From the NCBI GenBank assembly GCA_023430625.1, contig JAEZAA010000232.1:1-12474 (forward strand): a DNA stretch of 12,474 bases, written 5' to 3'. The translations under genes and the position numbers were made by a program. The notes under the pieces were generated by a model, which did not search any database, was not told the origin of the DNA, and saw nothing but the letters and a program-made list of their open reading frames with translations. Positions 1 to 6,276 of the stretch are shown here, piece after piece. Numbering within the stretch: position 1 is the stretch's first letter; each line of letters opens with the position of its first letter. Source of the stretch: Pseudomonadota bacterium (GTDB lineage Bacteria > Pseudomonadota > Gammaproteobacteria > Pseudomonadales > Oleiphilaceae).

Positions 1-594
1 CCGGAGGAGCTGGCGTCGGAACAGGGCTTTCGGGCGAATCCGGAACGGGTCTGGCAGTGGTATGCCTGGCGGCGCCAACAGGTGCTGCAAATTCAGCCCA
101 ATCCCGGCCATTACGCGCTGGCCCAGCTCCAGCAACGGCTACCGCGCCTGACGCTCATCACCCAGAACGTGGATGGCTTGCATCAGATGTCAGGCAGCAC
201 CGATGTTATCGAACTGCACGGCAGCATCCACCGGGTGCGTTGCCTGGACCGGGATTGTGGCGAGCTGGACTGGCCGGCGGACACCGGCACCGTGCCCAAA
301 CATACCTGCGGCAGCCTGCTGCGACCGGCGGTGGTGTGGTTTGGTGAATATCTGCCCGAACAGGCGCTGGCCAAGGCGGTTGCAGCGGTGGATGATTGCG
401 ACCTGCTGTTCAGCATCGGCACCTCCGGCATGGTGTATCCGGCGGCGGAACTGCCGCTGATGGCCAAGCGCAATGGCGCTACGGTCGTGGAGATCAATCC
501 CAACCCGACGCCCCTGAGTCAGATCGCGGATTTTGCCTTGGCGGGCGCGTCAGGTGTGATGTTGCCGGAGATCGTGAAGGCGCTGGATTCATAA
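1..594 (+). CDS. cobB: Sir2-family NAD-dependent protein deacylase (sirtuin, CobB-like), 5'-truncated by window edge
   Basis: The reading frame is open from base 1 and gives the last 197 residues, ending in TAA. Sirtuins remove acyl groups from lysines using NAD+, releasing nicotinamide and O-acyl-ADP-ribose in the cytoplasm. Visible motifs are TQNVDGLH (residues 54-61), the catalytic His in ELHGS (His73), PAVVWFGE and GTSGMVYPAAELP, which line the NAD and acyl pockets. Tyr21 and Arg24 (YxxR in WYAWRR) match the pair that in SIRT5/CobB-type enzymes binds succinyl or malonyl lysine, so desuccinylase as well as deacetylase activity is plausible. Only three zinc-finger cysteines are seen (Cys81, Cys86, Cys103); the usual partner three residues before Cys103 is Lys100, with His101 beside it. 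About 40 N-terminal residues, including the GAGxS motif, lie outside the window. The family is certain; acyl preference is inferred. Confidence 0.95.
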   Translation, partial: PEELASEQGFRANPERVWQWYAWRRQQVLQIQPNPGHYALAQLQQRLPRLTLITQNVDGLHQMSGSTDVIELHGSIHRVRCLDRDCGELDWPADTGTVPKHTCGSLLRPAVVWFGEYLPEQALAKAVAAVDDCDLLFSIGTSGMVYPAAELPLMAKRNGATVVEINPNPTPLSQIADFALAGASGVMLPEIVKALDS

Positions 595-633
595 CAGGCC
601 TCTGATCTCATGCAAGCATTCTCAGAACGACTA

Positions 634-903
634 CTAATACCACCACCGATGAATGCCGATAATCCACCGCCAGACACCGCCGATGATGGAGGGAAAGAGA
701 CTCGGTAGCAGCAAGGCGATCGCAGCAAACACCGCAATGCAGGCCAGCAGATAGGAGCTGTTGAGAAAGCCGCCCCAGTAGGCCAGCTCCTTGTTTACCC
801 AAAACCAGAGGAACGCGGCCGTGGGGATTGAGAAAAACAAGGAGGCGAAAAGTCCGATCAGGCGGGATGCGATGGGACCGCTAGGGTTATGTTTTCTCGG
901 CAT
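634..903 (-). CDS. Small hypothetical membrane protein with two predicted transmembrane helices
   Basis: This 89-residue protein is not recognised as a named family. It begins with a basic stretch (MPRKHNPSGP), followed by two hydrophobic segments at about residues 15-36 and 51-74, and ends in a Trp-rich, basic tail (VWRWIIGIHRWWY). The layout suggests an inner-membrane protein with a short loop between the helices. It converges on the sirtuin gene with a 39-base gap. No convincing ribosome binding site precedes the ATG. Support comes from the coherent membrane topology and the lack of any better ORF here. A spurious ORF cannot be excluded because it is short. Confidence 0.55.
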   Translation of the reverse strand: MPRKHNPSGPIASRLIGLFASLFFSIPTAAFLWFWVNKELAYWGGFLNSSYLLACIAVFAAIALLLPSLFPSIIGGVWRWIIGIHRWWY

Positions 904-1017
904 TGGTTATAGGACACAGGCTTACGTAACAAGATAGATTAGCGCAAGGACACTCCTGCGCCGCATTGCACGTGGTAGGAAATCATAAGACAGGTTTGAA
1001 GGTATATGACGCCCACC

Positions 1018-1048
1018 TCCTATCGGACATGGGCTTGTTCCGATAGGA
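1018..1048. repeat. Perfect 10-bp inverted repeat downstream of the PEP-CTERM gene
   Basis: TCCTATCGGA (1018-1027) and TCCGATAGGA (1039-1048) are exact reverse complements separated by 11 bases. After one mismatch the stem continues with CAC (1014-1016) pairing to GTG (1050-1052). It starts 15 bases after the stop codon of the minus-strand PEP-CTERM gene, where a transcription terminator or 3' mRNA-stabilising hairpin would be expected. There is no T-run on either side, so it is not a canonical rho-independent terminator. Confidence 0.6.
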
Positions 1049-1063
1049 AGTGAGTTATTAGCG

Positions 1064-1711
1064 TTACCGCTTACGGGAGGCTAGGCGGGTTAGACCGAGT
1101 CCGGTCAACCCGAGGCCCATTAGTGCGAAGGTCGAGGGCTCGAAAACTGACATGGTCAACAGAAGTTTGTTCGATCTCCGGAGTTCAGTAACGCCGAACG
1201 CGAATTGGTGAGCACCTTGTGCACTGTAGGAGCCGCCGATGGCCCAAAATCCGGAACTGGCATTGAGACTACGAATCGCATCGGCGTTTAGAGTAATGTC
1301 AATAAGCTGCTTCGTCTGGCTTTGCAAAAGATCCTGACCGCCAAAGCTCACACCGCTGCCCAGGTCAATGAAGGTATCGATTTTATCGGATCCACCGGCT
1401 TGCAGCTCGTTTACCGGCGTACTGACGTCCCAGAGTTCGTAGCGCCCGGGGGCCGTGATCGTACCGGTATATATCTGCAAGGTCGCGCTCACAATATTAT
1501 TGATGCCTGTGAGGTCAAACACGAAAAAGTTGTTGTGGACGCCACCCTCACAACAATTGCCAGCAAGGTAATTGGTGATTGTTCGATCATGGCTTCCATC
1601 CGATAGATACCAACCTGAATCTAGATTGGAAACCTCGATAACGGTTGCCTGAGCGGCGGCTGAAAAAAGCCAAAGACCAAGTCCGACGTTGAGCAATTGT
1701 TTGAACGCCAC
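1064..1711 (-). CDS. PEP-CTERM sorting-domain protein, exported, function unknown
   Basis: The product has 215 residues. A signal peptide spans residues 1-22, with likely cleavage after AQA. The C-terminus has the tripartite exosortase-sorting signature: EPS at 191-193 inside VFEPSTF, a Gly/Leu-rich hydrophobic segment at 194-208 (FALMGLGLTGLGLTR), and a basic end (ASRKR). The canonical PEP is FEP here. Known PEP-CTERM proteins are recognised by exosortase (EpsH/XrtA) and released to the surface or extracellular matrix. The middle region is Ser/Gly/Asn-rich and probably beta-rich, with a Cys-Cys pair in GNCCEG, and resembles no enzyme I know. The start is GTG, chosen because AAGGAG lies 9 bases upstream and the signal peptide begins there. 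No exosortase or exopolysaccharide gene is in the window. The gene is visibly A+T richer than the metabolic genes. Confidence 0.88.
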   Translation of the reverse strand: MAFKQLLNVGLGLWLFSAAAQATVIEVSNLDSGWYLSDGSHDRTITNYLAGNCCEGGVHNNFFVFDLTGINNIVSATLQIYTGTITAPGRYELWDVSTPVNELQAGGSDKIDTFIDLGSGVSFGGQDLLQSQTKQLIDITLNADAIRSLNASSGFWAIGGSYSAQGAHQFAFGVTELRRSNKLLLTMSVFEPSTFALMGLGLTGLGLTRLASRKR

Positions 1712-1946
1712 GATGACGTACTCCTTACGACAGAGGCTGATTTTGTTGTTTTGTCAAAAAGCGTAGTTAATGCATACTTATTACGCAACATAATGTAATT
1801 CCGCGCAATCAAGATGTAGCGAATTGGTGACAATCTGCACATTTTTTAGCCGACCCCAATGCTCATCCTGAACCACCCTGACCATTGCGACCACCGCACA
1901 ACAACATCAAGATAAGCGTTCAAACCTTATACAAGGCGCCCTAACC
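1712..1946. other. Divergent intergenic region between the PEP-CTERM gene and ygiD
   Basis: This 235-base A+T-rich gap must hold promoters for both divergent genes. A TTGACA-like hexamer (minus strand, 1752-1757) is present, but no matching -10 lies at 16-18 bases. I found no sigma-54 GG-N10-GC element, which is sometimes associated with PEP-CTERM genes. No operator-like palindrome was seen. An AAGG at 1933-1936 is a weak ribosome binding site for the ATG at 1947. Confidence 0.4.
1721..1726 (-). promoter_or_regulatory. Shine-Dalgarno site fixing a GTG start for the PEP-CTERM gene
   Basis: On the minus strand AAGGAG lies 9 bases before GTG (1709-1711). No in-frame ATG giving an intact signal peptide exists nearby, so this site decides the start. 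Confidence 0.7.
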
Positions 1947-2816
1947 ATGAGCCAAGCCGCCGCCATGCCTGCCGCCTTCATCGGTCATGGCAGCCCCATG
2001 AACACACTCGAACACAATCGGTTCACCGCCGTGTGGCGGCAACTGGGTGAGTCTCTGCCGCGCCCGCGCGCCATCCTGGCCATCTCCGCCCATTGGTTTA
2101 TCAACGGCAGCGCCGTCACTGCGATGCCCAAGCCCCGCGTAATCCATGACTTCTATGGCTTTCCACAAGCGCTGTTTGACTTCGATTACCCGGCGCCCGG
2201 GGCACCCGACGTGGCCGACGAGATCGTTGAGGTGGTTCGGCCAGGATTTGTCGCCCTGGACCGGGATAGTTGGGGGCTGGACCACGGCACCTGGTCAGTA
2301 CTGGCCCATGTCTATCCGAAGGCGGATATCCCGGTGGTGCAGTTGTCGGTGCATGCCGGTGAAGAGCTTGAATACCACTTTGAGCTAGGCAAGCGGCTGG
2401 CTCCACTGCGGGAGCGCGGCATTTTTATCCTGGGCAGCGGCAACGTGGTGCACAACCTGCGCAGAATCGACTGGCACCGCCCGGACATGGCCTTTGATTG
2501 GGCCAATGACTTCGATGCCGAAGTGCAACGGGCGATGACCACCGATCCTGAGAGCCTGCTGAAGATCGCAAGCCACCGCGCCTATTCGATGGCGGTGCCG
2601 ACGCCGGAGCATTTCCTGCCACTCGTCTACCTGGCCGGCTTGTCCGCGGCCGCCGGACAACCTTCTCAGGTATTGGTCGAAGGCGGCACCATGGGGTCGC
2701 TGACCATGACGAGCTTTGTGTTGGGCTGCGGAGGGATGGCCAAGCCACAAACAGACGAGGCCGCGGCAGCAATGCCGGATCCGGCGGATATACCGCCTGA
2801 GCAGACGAATATTTGA
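1947..2816 (+). CDS. ygiD: 4,5-DOPA dioxygenase-type extradiol ring-cleavage protein (YgiD/LigB family)
   Basis: The 289-residue protein is full length for the DODA-type class III extradiol dioxygenases and closely resembles E. coli YgiD. Members open catechol rings next to the diol, and YgiD acts on L-DOPA in vitro to give betalamic-acid precursors; the physiological substrate in bacteria is unclear. Conserved histidines are visible at His14 (IGHGSPMN), His49 (SAHWF), His113 (LDHGTW), His169 (GSGNVVHN) and His222 (PTPEHFLPL). Several of these form the metal site and acid/base pair of the family. The segments HDFYGFP, YPAPG and GGTMGSL are also typical. It appears monocistronic: the gene before it is divergent and the next has its own promoter candidate. 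No aromatic-degradation genes surround it, so a housekeeping or detoxifying role is as likely as a catabolic one. Confidence 0.9.
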   Translation: MSQAAAMPAAFIGHGSPMNTLEHNRFTAVWRQLGESLPRPRAILAISAHWFINGSAVTAMPKPRVIHDFYGFPQALFDFDYPAPGAPDVADEIVEVVRPGFVALDRDSWGLDHGTWSVLAHVYPKADIPVVQLSVHAGEELEYHFELGKRLAPLRERGIFILGSGNVVHNLRRIDWHRPDMAFDWANDFDAEVQRAMTTDPESLLKIASHRAYSMAVPTPEHFLPLVYLAGLSAAAGQPSQVLVEGGTMGSLTMTSFVLGCGGMAKPQTDEAAAAMPDPADIPPEQTNI

Positions 2817-2830
2817 AGGTCCCAGTCCTT

Positions 2831-2859
2831 TTGACTTCACCCAGTTCGCCTTGTAGATT
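2831..2859 (+). promoter_or_regulatory. Candidate sigma-70 promoter for the 110-residue protein/lipoprotein operon
   Basis: TTGACT (2831-2836, five of six matches to the -35 consensus) is followed after 17 bases by TAGATT (2854-2859, four of six to the -10). The start codon lies 43 bases downstream, behind an AGGAG at 2891-2895. Spacing and placement are right; the prediction is by eye. Confidence 0.45.
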
Positions 2860-2901
2860 CCATGCCTCTCACAGCAATGCACGGATGCATAGGAGAAAGT
2901 C

Positions 2902-3234
2902 ATGGAATGTCCCGACATCTATGGATTACGCTTCGACGACAGAAGCAAGCAAGGGATTGAGCGCATTCGGGAAATCCGCGAAATATCGTCCCTCCTAACG
3001 AAGGTCCTCGGCTATGGAACTTTTGCCAATATCTTTCTTGGAAACGGCTTTATTGAATCGTCCTACAATGTGACATCGCAGGACTGGACGCTCTTTGCAC
3101 AAGCAATGCGAAGCGTTCCAACCATATCGCGGGAACTAATCAAGAAAGAAGCCATGTATCAGGTTCTAGACCACTTCAACTCCCCCGATCAGAAGAAGTT
3201 TTGGGAGGCCGTCGCTGATGGATGCTCGCTCTAA
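2902..3234 (+). CDS. Hypothetical protein, 110 residues, first gene of a lipoprotein operon
   Basis: I do not recognise the family. A good ribosome binding site (AGGAG, 6 bases before the ATG) supports the start. The protein has no signal peptide or membrane helix. It looks soluble, mixed and largely helical, with a charged N-terminal segment (DDRSKQGIERIREIREI, about residues 12-28), a Gly/Phe-rich middle (GYGTFANIFLGNGF) and a helical C-terminal half ending in FWEAVADGCSL. The 3' end overlaps the lipoprotein gene by 17 bases, and the ribosome binding site of that gene lies inside this one, so the two are co-transcribed and probably coupled. Base composition is A+T richer than the catabolic genes, hinting at acquired DNA. 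Confidence 0.75.
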   Translation: MECPDIYGLRFDDRSKQGIERIREIREISSLLTKVLGYGTFANIFLGNGFIESSYNVTSQDWTLFAQAMRSVPTISRELIKKEAMYQVLDHFNSPDQKKFWEAVADGCSL

Positions 3235-3721
3235 AGTCTTCATTTTTTTGGCTGCGGTACTGACCGCCTGCAACACTGTTGGTCAGGATCAGGCCGGTAC
3301 GCCAGAACCGATTGACTTGGCTACCCGCGATCTTGCTCAGGCAGTTAAACACATAGACGACAAAGCCCAACACTGTAAGGCGCAAGAGAGGAAAATAGAT
3401 CTCACGCCGGTGGCCAGCCTCGGCTTTCCCGCGGAGGAAACAACGCGGGCTCTCGGCTACTTTCACATGAGCAACTACATGACCTGTATACAGCCAGAAC
3501 TCGGCCAGTATTACTCCGCTTTGCAGGCCGTGCATGCGTTAGCTCCAGAGCGAAATGCTCAGGAGGCGAGCAGGCTGTTTGCCCATGAGCAAGCACGGTA
3601 CTATCGCTACCAGGCTGACTTCCTGAAGCTGTCCGAAGAGCACAGAAAAGCTTTCGAAAACATCCCAGCTCTACAGCAGCCCTTTGACTTACTAACTGCA
3701 ATCAAAGCGCTTCAGCAATAA
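3218..3721 (+). CDS. Putative lipoprotein of unknown function
   Basis: This 167-residue protein has a lipoprotein signal peptide: a short basic N-terminus (MDARSK), a hydrophobic core (VFIFLAAVL) and a lipobox LTAC, with the lipidated cysteine at residue 18. The residues after the cysteine are Asn-Thr, not Asp, so by the usual Lol rule an outer-membrane location is more likely. The mature part looks mainly alpha-helical and carries two further cysteines (in QHCKAQE and NYMTCIQ) that could form a disulfide in the periplasm. GGGAGG at 3203-3208, 9 bases before the ATG, supports the start inside the upstream gene. A terminator follows 27 bases after the stop. I cannot name a family. The partner gene encodes a cytoplasmic protein, so a direct complex is not evident. 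Confidence 0.8.
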   Translation: MDARSKVFIFLAAVLTACNTVGQDQAGTPEPIDLATRDLAQAVKHIDDKAQHCKAQERKIDLTPVASLGFPAEETTRALGYFHMSNYMTCIQPELGQYYSALQAVHALAPERNAQEASRLFAHEQARYYRYQADFLKLSEEHRKAFENIPALQQPFDLLTAIKALQQ

Positions 3722-3748
3722 CCTCAACTGGTACAGTAAGCAACAAAA

Positions 3749-3772
3749 AAGGGGCCGAAGCCCCTTCTTTTT
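3749..3772. terminator. Bidirectional rho-independent terminator between convergent operons
   Basis: AAGGGGC (3749-3755) pairs with GCCCCTT (3760-3766) around a CGAA loop. On the plus strand a T-rich run follows (TTCTTTTT). On the minus strand six T's follow, from the A-run at 3745-3750. It lies between the lipoprotein stop (3721) and the acyl-CoA ligase stop (3792), so it should end both transcripts. Confidence 0.9.
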
Positions 3773-3791
3773 CAGACCTTGATCTAACCGA

Positions 3792-5474
3792 TCAAACCCC
3801 AACCGCCTTCTCGGCCCCCTTGGCCCAGGCTTCATCCTGCAGCACCCGCCACAGCAGTTTGCCGGTGGGTGAGCGTGGCAGAGACTCCATGAACTCGACG
3901 TAGGTCGGCACCTTGTAGGCGGCCATTTCTTCCTTGCACCAGTTGATGATGTCTTCCTCGCTCACCTTGCCCGCGTGGCTGGCCTTGAGCACGACGCAGG
4001 CTTTGACGGTTTCGCCGCGGCGTTCATGGGGCACGGAGATGATGCAGCACTCCTGGATTGCCGGGTGGCGGTACATGAGGCTTTCCACCTCGCTCGGCCA
4101 CACCTTGAAGCCGGAGGCGTTGATCATGCGCTTGACCCGATCGACCATGAAGAAGTAGCCATCGTCGGCGTAGTAGCCGATGTCGCCGGTGCGGAAGAAG
4201 GGCTTGCCGTCGATTTCGATGAAGGCATTCTTCGTGTCGTCTGGGCGCTTCCAGTAGCCCTGGAAGACCTGGGGGCCGTGGCTGACGATCTCGCCCACTT
4301 CGTTGGGGCCCTTTTCCTGCAGGGTTTCCACGTCGATGACCCGCGCATCCACGTCGAACACCGGAATCCCCAGGCACTGGGCCTTGGGCCGCTGGTTGGG
4401 GTTGATGTGGGTGGCCGCGATGGTTTCGGACAGGCCGTAACCTTCGATGTAGTGCAGGCCCGTCATCTCATGCAGTTTTTCCTCGATGGCCTTGGGCATG
4501 GCCGCACCGCCGCCGCCAATGCTGGTGAGGCTGGAGAGGTCGTACTTCTCGATGTCCGGGTTGGACAGGAAGTCCACCACCATGGTGACGATGTTGACCC
4601 AGGAGTTGATCTGGTAGCGCTGGATCAGCTCGGCCGCCACGGTGCGGTCCCAGCGGGTCATGATGACGATGGTGGCACCCGCGTAGATGGGGCCGTTCAT
4701 GGCGCCCTGCATGCCGGTCACATGGAAGTACGGCAGAGTCGCCAGGATTTTCGACTCGCTGTTGACGCCGTTCCACAGCACCCGGTGCAGCGCCGTGGCC
4801 ATTACCGAGCGGTGGGTGTGCACGCAGCCCTTGGGCACGCCGGTGGTGCCGGAGCTGTAGGGAATCACGCAAAGATCATCCGGGCCCGCGGTGTGTTCGC
4901 CGGGGCGATAGCCGGCGTCCAGCGCCGTGCGCCAGGAGACGCAGCCTTCGTCAAAGGAATCCTGCACCGGCACGGTGACTTCGGCCGGCAGGTTCAGGTC
5001 CGTGCCTTTGCCCACATACTCGCTGTAGGCGGTGACGATCACCTGCTTGAACTGGCCCGTGCCCACGAACGGCTGGATGAAGGACACCAGTTCCTGGGCG
5101 CAGATGCAGATGGCGGCGTCGGTGTCGGCCACATAATGCTCAAGCTCGGCGGTGCGGTTCATGGGGTTGACCGGCACCACCACCGCATTCGCCCGCAGGA
5201 TGGCGTAGTAGCCGATGACCCACTGAGCGGCGTTCTGCATATAGAGCAGCACCCGGTCGCCTTTCTGCACGCCCTGGTGCTGGAGATAGCCCGCCAGCGC
5301 TTCCACTTCGGCGAGCAGTTGCCGGTAGCTGATCAGGTTGTCGTAATAGACGATGGCAGTCTTGTCCGGATAGCGACGGGCGGCGATGTCCAGATTGGTG
5401 AAGAGACTGGTCGCCGGCAAGGTCAGGTGCTTAGGTAGATGCGCCGGCCAGAATTCATAGTGTCGAGTAAACAT
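3792..5474 (-). CDS. AMP-forming acyl-CoA ligase (long-chain fatty-acid--CoA ligase-like), last gene of the catabolic operon
   Basis: This ANL-superfamily enzyme activates a carboxylic acid with ATP to an acyl-adenylate and then transfers it to CoA. Numbered from the chosen ATG (560 residues), it shows the P-loop YSSGTTGVPKG (206-216), GYGLSET (345-351), FRTGD (427-431), the hinge region DRVKRMINASGFK and the catalytic lysine in PTGK (Lys539). All core motifs are intact. The ATG at 5474 was chosen over an in-frame TTG at 5516 because the latter would overlap surE, and the protein begins naturally at MFTRHYEFWPAHL. An AGAGGG lies 11 bases upstream, just after the surE stop. The gap to surE is 16 bases and the gene ends at a terminator. 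Substrate is probably a medium- or long-chain, possibly oxo- or hydroxy-, acid; the sequence does not decide this. Confidence 0.92.
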   Translation of the reverse strand: MFTRHYEFWPAHLPKHLTLPATSLFTNLDIAARRYPDKTAIVYYDNLISYRQLLAEVEALAGYLQHQGVQKGDRVLLYMQNAAQWVIGYYAILRANAVVVPVNPMNRTAELEHYVADTDAAICICAQELVSFIQPFVGTGQFKQVIVTAYSEYVGKGTDLNLPAEVTVPVQDSFDEGCVSWRTALDAGYRPGEHTAGPDDLCVIPYSSGTTGVPKGCVHTHRSVMATALHRVLWNGVNSESKILATLPYFHVTGMQGAMNGPIYAGATIVIMTRWDRTVAAELIQRYQINSWVNIVTMVVDFLSNPDIEKYDLSSLTSIGGGGAAMPKAIEEKLHEMTGLHYIEGYGLSETIAATHINPNQRPKAQCLGIPVFDVDARVIDVETLQEKGPNEVGEIVSHGPQVFQGYWKRPDDTKNAFIEIDGKPFFRTGDIGYYADDGYFFMVDRVKRMINASGFKVWPSEVESLMYRHPAIQECCIISVPHERRGETVKACVVLKASHAGKVSEEDIINWCKEEMAAYKVPTYVEFMESLPRSPTGKLLWRVLQDEAWAKGAEKAVGV

Positions 5475-5490
5475 AAGGCGTCGAACCCTC

Positions 5491-6276
5491 TTATAAAGTA
5501 CCAACGAGTTCAGCAATGCTTCGGACGTCGCCGGATGCCGGCCAGCCTCGGGCGTTACGCAGGGGGCTGACGGAAATGCACTGCTCGCGCAGGGCAGTCA
5601 CATCCGCCTCGCGCTCTTGAATATGTTTGGAATCGCGCTCAAACCCCAGCCACCAGTAAGGCAGGCCGCGGCCGTCTTCACCGGCGCGCAGGCGCGGGCG
5701 GCGAATGGAACCTTGAGCCTGTCGGGTGAAGCGGGCCTGGGTGATGACGCTGGCCGCACAGGCGGGAAAGTTGAGATTCCAGCAGCAGGCCGCGGACGAA
5801 TGGGCCCACAGCTCGCGAATCAGCGGCTCGGCAAAGGTCTCCACCGGTGACCAGTCCAGCAGGTCGCGCTCAAAATAGGCCTGGCTCAGGGCAATCGCCG
5901 GCAATCCCATGTGCTCGGCCGCCAGCACCGCGCCGACGGTGCCGGAATACTGCACCGAATCGCTGATATTGGCGCCACAATTAACCCCTGAAAGCACCAG
6001 GTCGGGCGGGTTCTGGCTCATCAACTCGCCCACCGCGAAGAACACGCAGTCCGCCGGCGTGCCGGACAGGGCAAAGCGGCGCTCACCGTGCTGATACAGA
6101 CGCAGGGGCGTGTGGATGGAAATGCTCTGCCCCGCGCCGCTGCGATCATGCTCGGGCGCCACCACCCAGACTTCCTCGGCCAAGCGGGCGGCGATGCGTT
6201 CCAACAGCACCAGCCCCGGCGCGCCGAAGCCGTCGTCGTTGGTCAGCAGGACCCGCTTGAACAGATAGTTGCTCAC
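5491..6276 (-). CDS. surE: SurE-family 5'/3'-nucleotidase (survival protein/acid phosphatase)
   Basis: The 261-residue product matches SurE length and motifs. The metal-binding acidic pair in TNDDG (Asp14, Asp15), Ser46 in EHDRSGAGQS, Asn99 in LSGVNCGANI and the segment YSGTVGA correspond to Asp8, Asp9, Ser39 and Asn91 of E. coli SurE. SurE enzymes hydrolyse phosphomonoesters of nucleotides and also short polyphosphate. The GTG start was chosen because it overlaps the kinase stop as GTGA and has GGGAG 7 bases upstream. The frame stays open further upstream, but that part is a shadow of the kinase gene. SurE genes usually lie beside pcm and rpoS; here the gene is embedded in an acyl-CoA operon, so a dedicated phosphatase role on a pathway intermediate or CoA-type nucleotide is an attractive inference. 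Confidence 0.92.
   Translation of the reverse strand: MSNYLFKRVLLTNDDGFGAPGLVLLERIAARLAEEVWVVAPEHDRSGAGQSISIHTPLRLYQHGERRFALSGTPADCVFFAVGELMSQNPPDLVLSGVNCGANISDSVQYSGTVGAVLAAEHMGLPAIALSQAYFERDLLDWSPVETFAEPLIRELWAHSSAACCWNLNFPACAASVITQARFTRQAQGSIRRPRLRAGEDGRGLPYWWLGFERDSKHIQEREADVTALREQCISVSPLRNARGWPASGDVRSIAELVGTL

Noticed and set aside
1621..1842. 73-codon minus-strand ORF upstream of and overlapping the PEP-CTERM gene
   Set aside because: It runs out of frame across the promoter region and signal peptide; no ribosome binding site or family features.
3975..5438. 487-codon plus-strand ORF opposite the acyl-CoA ligase
   Set aside because: Its His/Gly/Val/Asp-rich translation has no recognisable motif, and it lies entirely antisense to a gene with all ANL motifs. 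Such ORFs arise from high-GC codon bias.
5475..5516. Upstream TTG start adding 14 residues to the acyl-CoA ligase
   Set aside because: It would overlap the end of surE and has no ribosome binding site; the ATG at 5474 fits operon spacing.
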